A program made the position numbers and the translations under genes. A stretch of 64,000 nucleotides of DNA from a virus, in the IMG/VR virus record IMGVR_UViG_3300043449_002450, positions 112,182 to 176,181 of that record. The stretch is one strand, 5' to 3'. The notes beneath the pieces were generated by a model. That model saw only the letters and a list, made by a program, of their open reading frames with translations. It did no database searches and was not told where the DNA came from. Each line of letters starts with the position of its first letter. Within the stretch, counting starts at the first letter, position 1. Below are positions 1 to 8,768 of this stretch, one piece after another.

Positions 1-7
1 GGATTTC

Positions 8-868
8 TTGTCAATGGGCACTCAAAAATCAGACGCAGCAGGTCAAAAGCCCATTGAGCCTTCTAGAAAGGATGTAACAGATGCTAAACACACACTGCTT
101 GACACAGCAGCACAGTTTTTAGCTGCTCGAATTCCGTTCGGTGACGTTTACTATGGCTTCAGGGCTTTCAAGACATTTAAAGAAATCGAAGAACAGTCAA
201 AAAAGCTCAATGAACTTTTGAGCAAGTCGGGTGTGTCAGTTGATCTCATGGCACCACCAGAGGCAAATGTTGACACAATTAAGAAGCTGTTCATAACATC
301 AGCAGCGGATCGTGCGATGCTTAAGAAGAGCACGGTAACCATCGCGCTAAAGTGCTATGACTTCTTCACTGATCTCATCTCTTCTGTTCCACTCGAAGTT
401 TTTCCTCCTCTTGCGATGCTTGACACCGCCATCGATGTGGGTATAAGCACCGTCGCGACCATAACACCCGATGAAACTTTAGCGATAAAGCTTTTAGACT
501 TTGCGCTGAAGTATAATGAGACGTTGCGTGAGCTAGAAGGAAAGATTAGCGCCTATTTGCCGGGTGAAGACTTTGCACACCTTAATAAGGTTACTAACTT
601 TATAGGCAACCTAGCGCTCATCCACGGTTCTGTCTCAAGCGCAGAGAAAGAAATAGAAGTATCTGAAGATCCTGACATTCTCGCCGAGCGTCGCCGTCGG
701 AAGAAGAAGCGCAGCAACGAGATGTCGATGACTGCGAATATTGCAGGCTATGTGGGTCCGATGGCGTCGCCCAAGGATCCAAAACAATTCTATGGCAAGA
801 TGGCTAAGGCAGCGGGAGGTGAATATCTCACCTCAGATCCTGCGAAAACTCTTAGATCGAAGCCATGA
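8..868 (+). CDS. Hypothetical protein, possibly 5'-truncated by the window edge
   Basis: I do not recognise this protein (about 286 aa). The frame is open back to the first bases of the window, so the true start may lie upstream; TTG at 8 and ATG at 14 are the only starts visible. The protein is mostly helical, with a hydrophobic stretch around residues 125-155 (prolines and valines, then an alanine- and threonine-rich part) and a Lys/Arg-rich patch near residue 232 (RRRRKKKR). No catalytic motif stands out. It ends about 115 bp before the ssDNA-binding protein gene and may belong to a separate, upstream operon of virion proteins. Confidence 0.6.
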   Translation: MSMGTQKSDAAGQKPIEPSRKDVTDAKHTLLDTAAQFLAARIPFGDVYYGFRAFKTFKEIEEQSKKLNELLSKSGVSVDLMAPPEANVDTIKKLFITSAADRAMLKKSTVTIALKCYDFFTDLISSVPLEVFPPLAMLDTAIDVGISTVATITPDETLAIKLLDFALKYNETLRELEGKISAYLPGEDFAHLNKVTNFIGNLALIHGSVSSAEKEIEVSEDPDILAERRRRKKKRSNEMSMTANIAGYVGPMASPKDPKQFYGKMAKAAGGEYLTSDPAKTLRSKP

Positions 869-984
869 AAACTCTCTCGCCACAGTCTATGATTGTGGTG
901 TGAGGCTTACAAGACAAGCCCCTAGAATCCTCTAGAGACTAAAAACTGTAAGTTGCACATTAAACATTAAAAGGTAAAAACAAC
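869..984 (+). promoter_or_regulatory. Leader region upstream of the SSB gene
   Basis: This 116-bp non-coding interval precedes the highly expressed SSB-like gene. It contains a TAGAAT hexamer at 923-928 that could be a -10 element, giving an A-rich leader of about 50 nt, and a short purine-rich AAAGG just before the ATG at 985. No convincing -35 is visible. The promoter call is inference. Confidence 0.3.
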
Positions 985-1803
985 ATGGCAATTAATTTTG
1001 ACGCGCTCCGCAAGCGCCTTGACAATCTGTCTGGAAACAACAAGAAGAGCAACTCCTCCTGGAAGCCCAAGGAGGGTGAGGAGTATACCGTTCGCCTCCT
1101 TTCGTTCCCAAATAACGAGGGCCAGCCGTTCAAGGAGCTCTGGTTCTACTACAACATCGGCAACAACCCAGGTCTCCTCGCGCCCTATCAGTTTGGTCAG
1201 GCAGATCCGATCCAGGAGCTTATCAGCAAGCTCAAGGATGAGGGCACCAAGGAGTCCTACGAGCTCGCCAAGAAGCTCTACCCGAAGATGCGTTGCTACG
1301 CTCCGGTCATCGTCCGCGGCGAGGAGGACAAGGGAGTCCAGATCTGGGCATTCGGCAAGCAGGTCTACCAGACACTTCTCGGCATCATGCTTGATGAGGA
1401 CTACGGTGACATCACCGATCCTGAGGACGGTCGTGACGTGAAGGTCCGTTGCTTCAAGCCACCTGGCAAGAAGTATTCTGAGACCGAGGTCATGCCTCGT
1501 GGCAAGGCATCTGCGCTTAGCACTAATGTGACGCAGAACAAGCAGTGGCTCTCTAGCATTCCAGACGTCTCCAAGATGTTTGAGTCGAAGTCCTATGATG
1601 AGCTTTCTAAGATCATCAACGACTGGATTGATGGTGGCATGCCCGATGGTAACAGCGAGGGCACCTCCCGAGGACCGTCTGAGAAGGTTGCAACTGTGTC
1701 TGAGGAAGAGGACGAGGTTCCCGTTCAGAAGAAGACAACTTCCTCTGGCAATAAAAACTACAAGTCTCTCGACGACGCTTTTAGCGATCTAATCGAAGAC
1801 TAA
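985..1803 (+). CDS. T4 gp32-like single-stranded DNA-binding protein
   Basis: A 272-aa protein with the organisation of the T4 gp32 family. It has a basic, Asn/Lys-rich N-terminus for cooperative binding (residues 1-30), an OB-fold core (about 30-200) with aromatic and basic residues, and a strongly acidic, disordered C-terminal tail that ends DAFSDLIED. The tail is the part that recruits replication proteins in gp32. It coats ssDNA during replication and recombination and would work with the UvsX-like recombinase and helicase just downstream. The core lacks an obvious Cys/His zinc site. A strong hairpin terminator follows the gene, so it can be transcribed as a separate high-level unit. Codon use is rich in GC-ending codons, as expected of an abundant protein. 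Confidence 0.82.
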   Translation: MAINFDALRKRLDNLSGNNKKSNSSWKPKEGEEYTVRLLSFPNNEGQPFKELWFYYNIGNNPGLLAPYQFGQADPIQELISKLKDEGTKESYELAKKLYPKMRCYAPVIVRGEEDKGVQIWAFGKQVYQTLLGIMLDEDYGDITDPEDGRDVKVRCFKPPGKKYSETEVMPRGKASALSTNVTQNKQWLSSIPDVSKMFESKSYDELSKIINDWIDGGMPDGNSEGTSRGPSEKVATVSEEEDEVPVQKKTTSSGNKNYKSLDDAFSDLIED

Positions 1804-1810
1804 GGTTAAT

Positions 1811-1852
1811 CGGGCGCAGGATGTAAATGCAGATCCTGCGCCCGTATTGTTT
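1811..1852 (+). terminator. Intrinsic terminator after the SSB gene
   Basis: A perfect 12-bp stem (1811-1822 pairs with 1833-1844) with a 10-nt loop is followed by the T-rich run TATTGTTT. It lies directly after the SSB stop codon and before the uvsX ribosome-binding site (AAAGGAG at 1855). Confidence 0.8.
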
Positions 1853-1866
1853 CTAAAGGAGAAAAT

Positions 1867-3018
1867 ATGGCAAGAGGCTCAAGAGAAAAGCGAGGCGATG
1901 AGACAGCAGGTGACTTTACAGCTGAGCTAATATCGTCACTCAACAAAGAAAATGGATCTAGGATTGCTTATAACCTGGCAGAGGATGAATCGCCAACGCA
2001 CGTCAAGAGCTGGGTATCTACAGGGTCCACACTTCTTGACTACTGCGTTTCAAACCGCCGGAACGGCGGCCTGCCGGTAGGTCGTATCATTGAGATCTTC
2101 GGACCGCCGTCTATCGGCAAGTCTCACATTGCAACGCAGATCGCCCGGTCAACTCAGCAGATGGGTGGAATCGTTGTTTACATCGATACCGAGAATGCCA
2201 CTTCTGTTGAGAACCTCCAGGCGCTAGGCGTCGACGTCAGCAAGAGATTTGTCTATGTTGACACACACTGCACAGAGGAGGTCTTCGACACAGCGGAGAA
2301 GACCATCGTCAAGGCGAAGGCGATGCAGAAGGACGTTCCAATCACGATTGTGTGGGACTCGGTGGCTGCAAGCTCTCCGAAGGCCGAGCTTTTAGGTGAC
2401 TATGACAAGGATAGCATCGGTCTGCAAGCTCGCGCGATTTCAAAGGGAATGAGAAAGATCACAGGGGTCATCGGAGACATGTCGGTCCTCATGATCTGCC
2501 TCAATCAGATCCGCACAAAGATCGGCGTTCTTCATGGCGACCCGACAACCGTGCCAGGTGGAATGGCGATCCCATTCCATGCAACAACCCGTCTCAAGCT
2601 AGGTGCAGGTCAGCAGATCCAGAACAAGAACGGTGACATCATTGGAATTCACGTGTCCGCAAAGACTGTGAAGAACAAGGTTGCACCACCATTCAGGACA
2701 GCAAACTTTCAGATCCATTTCGGCAAGGGCATTGTCGAGCACGAGGAGGTCTTTGACGTTCTGCGTGACGCGGGTGAGCGCCAGGTTGGGAACAAGATGA
2801 TCTGCGTCTCCGGCGATGGTGCATGGAAGGTGTTCACAGTGACCGATCTAGATCGTGGCGTCGTGATCATTGAGAAGAAGTTCCACAAGGCCGAGTTCGG
2901 TGAGATCATGAAGACGCCAGAATACAAGGCATACATCGATGACCTGATCGAGGCTGTCATGGTTAGGACCAAGGACGACCCGCAGACAACAGAGGATGTT
3001 GAGGGAGAAGCTGAGTGA
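1867..3018 (+). CDS. uvsX: UvsX-like RecA-family recombinase
   Basis: A 383-aa RecA/UvsX-fold ATPase that forms filaments on ssDNA and drives strand exchange in recombination-dependent replication. The Walker A motif is GPPSIGKSH (around residue 80), followed by a strand ending in YIDTEN. A Walker B-like strand, TIVWDSVAA, follows, then a loop region with LNQIR. The C-terminus is acidic (ends DVEGEAE), as in other phage recombinases. A clear AAAGGAG ribosome-binding site precedes the ATG. The stop overlaps the start of the next gene (GTGA), placing it in an operon with the FEN nuclease and replicative helicase. Family membership is firm. UvsX rather than cellular RecA is preferred because of the neighbours and length. 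Confidence 0.9.
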   Translation: MARGSREKRGDETAGDFTAELISSLNKENGSRIAYNLAEDESPTHVKSWVSTGSTLLDYCVSNRRNGGLPVGRIIEIFGPPSIGKSHIATQIARSTQQMGGIVVYIDTENATSVENLQALGVDVSKRFVYVDTHCTEEVFDTAEKTIVKAKAMQKDVPITIVWDSVAASSPKAELLGDYDKDSIGLQARAISKGMRKITGVIGDMSVLMICLNQIRTKIGVLHGDPTTVPGGMAIPFHATTRLKLGAGQQIQNKNGDIIGIHVSAKTVKNKVAPPFRTANFQIHFGKGIVEHEEVFDVLRDAGERQVGNKMICVSGDGAWKVFTVTDLDRGVVIIEKKFHKAEFGEIMKTPEYKAYIDDLIEAVMVRTKDDPQTTEDVEGEAE

Positions 3019-3971
3019 CTGGAGATGCATCGATTCTATTGGTCGATGCACTCAACCTCTTCACGAGGCATTACGTAGCACATCCCGCTTTGGGTGAGAA
3101 CGGTAATCATGTTGGAGGCATTGTTGGGTTTCTCAACGAGGTCAAGAACATGTGCTTCCGTTTTCGCCCAAAGCGAGTCTACGTTGTCTGGGAAGGCGGT
3201 GGGTCCTCGCGCCGTCGGGCTCTTTACCCAGACTACAAGGGACACCGTCGTCCCGAACGTCTTAACAGGTATTACGAGAATGATATACCGCAGACTGTGT
3301 CAGACCGTAATGACCAGATAGCCGCACTAGTCAAGATCATGAAATCGATGCCGATCTGCCAGATGTATGCGCAAGATTGCGAAGCAGATGATGTCATTGC
3401 TTACATCTGTCGATACCTGCATGCTGATTGTCTTCACGTCATCTTGTCTGCAGATAAAGACTACTACCAACTTATTCGTGACAATTCCATCATCTACTCG
3501 CCCACCTGGAAGAAGATTGTGGACACAGCGGATGTGATCAATAGATTCGGAGCGCACCCAAATAACTTTGCTCTTGCAAAGTCAATCTGTGGAGATGACT
3601 CAGATAATATACCCGGTGTTAGCGGGGTTGGGTTTAAGACACTTTCAAAGAGATTCCCAGAGCTACTAGGTGAGAGCGATATAAGGCTGGACCAGTTCAT
3701 GGAGTTGGCCCGTCAGCGTCAGACAGGTAAGGTCAAGGTGATTAATGAGATCGTCAACTCTAACGATCTGATCGCTAGAAACTGGCAGCTTGTTCACCTT
3801 GACACAGCATCGATTCATCCACAACAAATAGCTAAAATCACGCACACCTATGAAAATTGGGAGCCCAAGCGAGATAAAATCTCTCTTGTGAGAGACATAC
3901 AAAAAATCGGTGTAAGGAACTTTGATACGGATTCTCTGTTCTATGCCGTTAGCCACATTGGTGCAAAATGA
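3015..3971 (+). CDS. 5'-3' exonuclease / flap endonuclease (T4 RNase H-like)
   Basis: A 318-aa FEN/PIN-fold nuclease that would remove RNA primers and 5' flaps from lagging strands. Acidic metal-site motifs typical of the family are visible: LLVDALNLF at the N-terminus, CEADDVIAYI and LSADKDYYQL in the middle, and the helix-hairpin-helix-like DDSDNIPGVSGVGFKTL. The start is GTG, overlapping the uvsX stop (GTGA), and the gene ends in an ATGA overlap with the helicase. It is one of two FEN-like proteins in the window; the other is at 31196. Position inside the replisome operon suggests this is the primer-removal enzyme. Confidence 0.85.
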   Translation: MTGDASILLVDALNLFTRHYVAHPALGENGNHVGGIVGFLNEVKNMCFRFRPKRVYVVWEGGGSSRRRALYPDYKGHRRPERLNRYYENDIPQTVSDRNDQIAALVKIMKSMPICQMYAQDCEADDVIAYICRYLHADCLHVILSADKDYYQLIRDNSIIYSPTWKKIVDTADVINRFGAHPNNFALAKSICGDDSDNIPGVSGVGFKTLSKRFPELLGESDIRLDQFMELARQRQTGKVKVINEIVNSNDLIARNWQLVHLDTASIHPQQIAKITHTYENWEPKRDKISLVRDIQKIGVRNFDTDSLFYAVSHIGAK

Positions 3972-5341
3972 GTGATGCTTACTTTAGCCAGTATGGGAAG
4001 GGATTCCAAGAGAAGATCTTCCAGGCATTCTTGACAGATCGTCCCTGGGCAACGCAGATGATCGAGATCATGACGCCGCAATACTTCGATCTCAAGTATC
4101 TGCAGTATCTGTGCAACAGCTACTTCAATTACTACAAGAAATACAAGGACTTTCCCACCCTAAACTTGCTCATCACTATCATACGTGATGATCTTCGAGA
4201 GGGGAAGGATACTATCCTTCGTGACCAGATCGTTGATTTCTTGCAGCGGATTCGTGTCAACCCAGACATGGGTGATATTGCCTATGTCAAGGAAAAGACT
4301 CTCGACTTTTGTCGAAAGCAAGCGATGAAAGATGCGCTAGAAAAAGCTGTCGAGATGATCGCCACAGATAATTTAGATTCTGTTGTCGGTGTCATGAAGC
4401 AGGCCCTGTCTGCAGGGACTCCAGCCACAACAGGGCATGATTTCTTCGCAGATATCGAGGCAAGATTTGTCAAGACCCGACGCTCTACATGTCCGACTGG
4501 AATCAAGCATCTTGATGCACAGGACATTCTCAACGGGGGTCTAGGTAAAGGTGAGCTCGGCGTTGTAGTTGCACCTACTGGTGTCGGCAAGAGTCACTAT
4601 CTTGTGTCCGTGGGTGCTCACGCTCTCAAGATGGGGAAGAACGTGCTGCACTACACATTCGAGCTATCAGAAGCTGCAGTCGGTCTAAGATATGATTCAA
4701 ATTTGTGCAGCATACCAAGCAATGATGTCATTGATAAGAAAGAAGAAGTCTTATCTTTCTACAAGGACAACCAGGATCTCGGGCGCCTGATCATCAAAGA
4801 ATATCCAACGGGAACTGCATCTGTTCAAACGCTTCGAAACCACATCGAGAAGCTACTGCTAAAGTCTTTCACGCCTAACATTATCTTGATTGACTACGCT
4901 GACATCATGCGTTCGTCACGGGCATTTGATTCTCTTAGGCATGAATTGAAGCTTGTCTACGAGGAGCTACGAAATTTGGCGATGGATCTCAATGTTCCTA
5001 TCTGGACAGCGTCACAGGCAAATCGTGATGCAGCAAATTCTGATGTCGTCGGTCTAGAAAATATGTCTGAGGCGTATGGCAAGGCGATGGTTGCTGACGT
5101 TGTTGTCTCTGTCTCACGAAAGCCAAATGAGAAGGCGACGGGTGCGGGCCGGCTCTTTGTTGCAAAGAATCGTGCTGGTCGGGATGGCATGCTCTTCCCG
5201 ATTCGAATAGATACTGCTATGTCGAAGTTCACTGTCCTAGAAGACGCAGCAGAGATGTCCATGGATGATGTGTTAGCTACCGACAAGACGAGCATGAAGA
5301 ATCTGCTCAAAGAGAAGTGGCGCGAGGTTAACTCAAAGTAG
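3968..5341 (+). CDS. DnaB/gp41-type replicative DNA helicase
   Basis: A 457-aa hexameric-helicase homologue. The N-terminal 150 residues are the helical primase-interacting domain. The RecA-like motor follows with Walker A APTGVGKSH near residue 205, the strand-and-acid segment LHYTFELSE, Walker B IILIDYADIM, and a Q/N-containing motif III TASQANRD. It unwinds the fork 5' to 3' and should load with a primase not seen in this window. The gene overlaps the FEN gene by 4 nt and is the last of the uvsX operon. 34 nt follow before the reductase gene, which has its own ribosome-binding site. Confidence 0.87.
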   Translation: MSDAYFSQYGKGFQEKIFQAFLTDRPWATQMIEIMTPQYFDLKYLQYLCNSYFNYYKKYKDFPTLNLLITIIRDDLREGKDTILRDQIVDFLQRIRVNPDMGDIAYVKEKTLDFCRKQAMKDALEKAVEMIATDNLDSVVGVMKQALSAGTPATTGHDFFADIEARFVKTRRSTCPTGIKHLDAQDILNGGLGKGELGVVVAPTGVGKSHYLVSVGAHALKMGKNVLHYTFELSEAAVGLRYDSNLCSIPSNDVIDKKEEVLSFYKDNQDLGRLIIKEYPTGTASVQTLRNHIEKLLLKSFTPNIILIDYADIMRSSRAFDSLRHELKLVYEELRNLAMDLNVPIWTASQANRDAANSDVVGLENMSEAYGKAMVADVVVSVSRKPNEKATGAGRLFVAKNRAGRDGMLFPIRIDTAMSKFTVLEDAAEMSMDDVLATDKTSMKNLLKEKWREVNSK

Positions 5342-5375
5342 CCGCCCTGTAACTTAATTGGAGAGTATAACAAGA

Positions 5376-7847
5376 ATGTCTGACCAATCTGTCATTGATT
5401 ATTTCGGCGGCGATGATCTCGCTGCCGATGTATTTGGTAAATACATCCTCAGGGATGCGCAGGGCAATCAGCTTGAGCGTTCACCTGTCGATATGCATCG
5501 GCGTCTTGCCAGAGAATTCGCACGAATAGAGGAAAAGTATCCAAACCCGATGTCGGAGGATGAGATCTTTAGACTTCTTGATGGATTCAAGCAGGTTGTC
5601 CCGCAGGGTTCACCGTTGTCAGGAATTGGCAACCCATACCAGCTGCAAAGTCTATCCAACTGCTTTGTGGTCGACCAGCCCCACGACAGCTACGCGGGCA
5701 TCCTGTTCACAGATCAGGAGCAGGTCCAGATCATGAAGCGCCGAGGTGGAGTCGGATTTGACATCTCCACGATCCGCCCAAAGGGCCAACCGACTTCCAA
5801 TGCTGCCCGGACGACAGACGGTATTGGTGTCTTCATGGAGAGGTTCAGCAACACCTGTCGTGAAGTTGCCCAGGGAGGCCGGCGCGGCGCGCTCATGCTC
5901 ACGATCGATTGTCGTCACCCCGAGATCGAGACCTTCATCGACATCAAGCGCGACCTGAAGAAGGTCACTGGTGCCAACATCTCGATCCGCTTCACCGATG
6001 AGTTCATGAAGGCAGTGGAGAGCAACGTCGGGTTCTGCCTCCGCTGGCCAGTCGAGGCACGCCCCGAGGACGCAGAGATCGTCAAGATGGTCGACGCGAA
6101 GCAGATATGGGACAAGTTTGTCGACGCCGCATGGGCTTCTGCAGAGCCCGGAGCACTGTTCTGGGATGCTGTGGTCAATAACGGAATTGTCGATTGTTAT
6201 CGTGATGTTGGCTACAAGACGATCTCTACAAATCCGTGCGGTGAGATCCCGCTCAGCCCCTACGACTCCTGTCGCTTGATGGTTGTCAATCTCACGTCGT
6301 TTGTCAATGGTCCGTTTAGCGCGAATCCATCGTTTGATTTTGCAAGATTTAATGATGTTGTCATGAAAGCGCAGCGACTCATGGACGATCTTGTGGATCT
6401 CGAGGTGGAGTGCGTCGATCGGATCCTCGAGAAGATTGAGAGAGATCCCCAGCCTGAGAATGTGAAGGCCATCGAGCTGCAGCTCTGGAAGAAGATTCGC
6501 GCGGCAGGTCTCAACGGTCGTAGAACAGGTCTAGGAGTAACAGGACTTGGTGACACGCTTGCCGCGCTAAACATCCAGTATGGAAGCAAGTGCTCGATCG
6601 AAGTGACAGAGGAAATCTACAAGGCTCTCGCGGTCGGTGCTCATCGTTCATCTTTGGTCATGGCGAAAGAGCGCGGTGCATTCCCAGTGTGGGACTACCA
6701 GAAAGAGAAGGATCACCCCTATCTTCAGAAAGTGATAAACACATGCAACGGTGAATATCATGACATGTGGCGAACCACAGGCCGTCGAAACATCGCGCTA
6801 ACAACAACTGCGCCTGTTGGATCGATCTCCTGCCTCACGCAGACCACAAGCGGAATCGAGCCCGCATTCCTCCTCTCCTATAAGCGTCGCCGCAAGATTA
6901 CACAAAGTGATACTAAGACTGTTCCAGACTTCGTAGACCCATTGGGTGATAAGTGGCAAGAATATACTGTCTACCACCACTGGTTCAAGAAGTGGATGGA
7001 AGTGACAGGAAAGTCAGATCCAAAAGAGAGCCCATACTGGGGTGGAACTGCCAACGATATTGATTGGGTAAAATCAGTTGAGATCCAGGCAGCAGCACAG
7101 CGGTGGATCGACCACAGTATTAGCAAGACTTGCAATCTTCCAAACACAGCCACACGTGAGATCGTCAATGACGTCTATCTTAAGGCGTGGCGCGAGGGAT
7201 GCAAGGGATTCACGGTCTACCGTGACGGATGCAGGACAGGTGTTCTCATCTCAACAGAGGAGAAGAAAGAGACACCCAAGACTGCTGCAGACGTCCATCC
7301 CAAGCGCCCCAAGGAGCTACCTTGTGACATCCACCGCGTCAACATAAAGGACGATGCGGGAAATACACAGTCATGGATGGTCTTGGTCGGCCTTAAAGAT
7401 GGCGCACCATACGAAGTCTTCAGCGGCCTAGCAGAGCACATCGAGGTCCCCAAGAAGACCAAGAGTGGTGTCCTCATCCGTAACGGCAAGAAGGACGGTG
7501 TTGCCACCTACAACCTTCGTGTCCCAGTCGGCAATGACGATGAGATCCTCTTCAAGGACGTGGTGAACCTGTTCGCCAACCCGACACAGGGTGCCTTCAC
7601 GAGGACGATCTCTCTGGCACTCCGGCACGGCATCCCGGTCAACTTCGTGGTAGACCAGCTCCAGAAGGATAAGGACTCAGATATGTTCACGTTCTCACGG
7701 TGTGTCGCTCGTGTTCTCAAGGGCTACATTCCAGATGGGACCAAGTCGACGTCGGAGAAGAAGTGCAAGGAGTGCGGTAGCGATCAGGTCTTCTACATGG
7801 AAGGATGCATCACCTGCCAGTCTTGCGGTTCTAGCAAGTGCTCTTAA
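5376..7847 (+). CDS. nrdJ: Adenosylcobalamin-dependent (class II) ribonucleotide reductase
   Basis: An 823-aa single-chain class II reductase that converts ribonucleotides to deoxyribonucleotides using coenzyme B12, so no NrdB partner or oxygen is needed. Evidence includes the barrel motifs QSLSNCFVV and RRGGVGFDIS, the finger-loop signature STNPCGEIPL with its active-site Cys, and TTAPVGSISCLTQTTSGIEP. A TSCPD-like region comes near residue 620, and the C-terminal zinc ribbon has C-x2-C pairs, with a terminal Cys pair (SCGSSKCS) for re-reduction. ATG at 5376 is preferred over an in-frame TTG at 5358 because a GGAG ribosome-binding site sits between them. It supplies the dNTP pathway encoded downstream. 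The thioredoxin at 57510 could be its reductant. Confidence 0.93.
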   Translation: MSDQSVIDYFGGDDLAADVFGKYILRDAQGNQLERSPVDMHRRLAREFARIEEKYPNPMSEDEIFRLLDGFKQVVPQGSPLSGIGNPYQLQSLSNCFVVDQPHDSYAGILFTDQEQVQIMKRRGGVGFDISTIRPKGQPTSNAARTTDGIGVFMERFSNTCREVAQGGRRGALMLTIDCRHPEIETFIDIKRDLKKVTGANISIRFTDEFMKAVESNVGFCLRWPVEARPEDAEIVKMVDAKQIWDKFVDAAWASAEPGALFWDAVVNNGIVDCYRDVGYKTISTNPCGEIPLSPYDSCRLMVVNLTSFVNGPFSANPSFDFARFNDVVMKAQRLMDDLVDLEVECVDRILEKIERDPQPENVKAIELQLWKKIRAAGLNGRRTGLGVTGLGDTLAALNIQYGSKCSIEVTEEIYKALAVGAHRSSLVMAKERGAFPVWDYQKEKDHPYLQKVINTCNGEYHDMWRTTGRRNIALTTTAPVGSISCLTQTTSGIEPAFLLSYKRRRKITQSDTKTVPDFVDPLGDKWQEYTVYHHWFKKWMEVTGKSDPKESPYWGGTANDIDWVKSVEIQAAAQRWIDHSISKTCNLPNTATREIVNDVYLKAWREGCKGFTVYRDGCRTGVLISTEEKKETPKTAADVHPKRPKELPCDIHRVNIKDDAGNTQSWMVLVGLKDGAPYEVFSGLAEHIEVPKKTKSGVLIRNGKKDGVATYNLRVPVGNDDEILFKDVVNLFANPTQGAFTRTISLALRHGIPVNFVVDQLQKDKDSDMFTFSRCVARVLKGYIPDGTKSTSEKKCKECGSDQVFYMEGCITCQSCGSSKCS

Positions 7848-7857
7848 TAAATTGATC

Positions 7858-7904
7858 GAGAGACGCGTATAATAGATGTATGAACATCATCACACGCGTC
7901 TCTC
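7858..7904 (+). repeat. Inverted repeat flanking the clpP promoter and start
   Basis: GAGAGACGCGT at 7858-7868 is perfectly complementary to 7894-7904. The 25-nt spacer holds the TATAAT box and the ATG of the ClpP-like gene. The left arm lies upstream of the expected transcription start, so the repeat is either a DNA operator or a hairpin that forms only in read-through mRNA. Confidence 0.75.
7868..7873 (+). promoter_or_regulatory. -10 box of a likely leaderless promoter (ClpP-like gene)
   Basis: A perfect TATAAT ends 6 nt before the ATG at 7880, so transcription should begin at or next to the start codon. No Shine-Dalgarno sequence precedes the ATG. The same spacing recurs at four other genes in the window. 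Confidence 0.65.
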
Positions 7905-8482
7905 CCCTCATTAAGGAATGCGAACTTCGCGCTCCGCCTATCATCATCCGCGTCAATAAGTTCGATGAGGACTCAGCAAAGGAGTTTGTCCAGCACATGT
8001 CGATTGCCCAGTCTTCTGGGCAAAATGTGATTCCTGTCGTCATCGACAGCTATGGCGGTCAGGTCTACTCTCTTATGACCATGATCGATGCAATCAAGGG
8101 GTCACGAGTTCCTGTCGCGACCATCGTCGAGGGTAAGGCGATGTCCTGCGGCGCTGTCCTGTTGACTTGTGGCGCGCCTGGCATGCGCTATGCATCTCCT
8201 CACTCCACCATCATGATCCACGAGGTAGCGTCTGGTGGTGCTGGCAAGGTCGAGGAGATCAAGGCAGATGCCAAGGAGACAGATCGACTCAATGAGAAGA
8301 TCTTCAAGCTTATGGCAGACAACATTGGTAAGGATGAATCATTCTTCCTCGATGAGATCCATCACAAGAAGCATGCAGACTGGTATCTTGAGCCAGAAGA
8401 AGCAAAAGAGATTGGCCTTATTAACCATGTTAAGATTCCAGAGATGATGTTAACTGTTGACGTCAAATATAAGTTTGAATAG
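7880..8482 (+). CDS. ClpP-like serine protease
   Basis: A 200-aa ClpP/crotonase-fold peptidase. The nucleophile Ser89 lies in GKAMSCGAVLL and His114 in STIMIHEV. The Ser-His spacing of 25 residues equals that of cellular ClpP, and Asp167 in HADWYL completes the triad. It could form barrel protease complexes with a host Clp ATPase, or act as a head-maturation protease, since ClpP-like enzymes serve that role in several phages. If the latter, it is a candidate processor of the N-terminal peptides described in the findings, though T4 uses an unrelated S77 enzyme. Its location in the metabolism region gives no support for a head role. Transcription appears leaderless. Confidence 0.85.
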   Translation: MNIITRVSPLIKECELRAPPIIIRVNKFDEDSAKEFVQHMSIAQSSGQNVIPVVIDSYGGQVYSLMTMIDAIKGSRVPVATIVEGKAMSCGAVLLTCGAPGMRYASPHSTIMIHEVASGGAGKVEEIKADAKETDRLNEKIFKLMADNIGKDESFFLDEIHHKKHADWYLEPEEAKEIGLINHVKIPEMMLTVDVKYKFE

Positions 8483-8768
8483 AAGAGCAGAACTACTATT
8501 AAAAGTTGTCACATGGAGACTCTTCTCCATGTGTTACGGCTTTTCGATCGCATACTTTTTCACAAATAACGCCATGGAATCTCTAGGAATTGTGGCTCTA
8601 ACAGGATCCACTTTGACACTTTTGCAGTGGCTTTTTGAGATTTTGTGGGATAACCACATCAGGGAGCGCTTAAGATATGCCCTTTCAAGAGAACAAGGTA
8701 GAGCTAGTTGGCTATTATGGTGGCGACGAGGCACACGCGCTGTCAGCGTGGACGAGCACAAGCCGTGA
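8457..8768 (+). CDS. DUF2061-like small membrane protein
   Basis: A 103-aa protein with two predicted membrane segments (about residues 18-36 and 42-62). The pattern resembles the DUF2061 family: K-x2-TWR early, a central hydrophobic helix pair, and a conserved region ending W-D-N-H-I-R. Function is unknown. The start is uncertain: TTG at 8457 or TTG at 8475, neither with a good ribosome-binding site. It overlaps the end of clpP by 26 nt and runs 92 nt into the thyX gene in another frame, an unusually long overlap for this genome. The membrane pattern makes me think it is real. Confidence 0.55.
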   Translation: MTSNISLNRRAELLLKVVTWRLFSMCYGFSIAYFFTNNAMESLGIVALTGSTLTLLQWLFEILWDNHIRERLRYALSREQGRASWLLWWRRGTRAVSVDEHKP

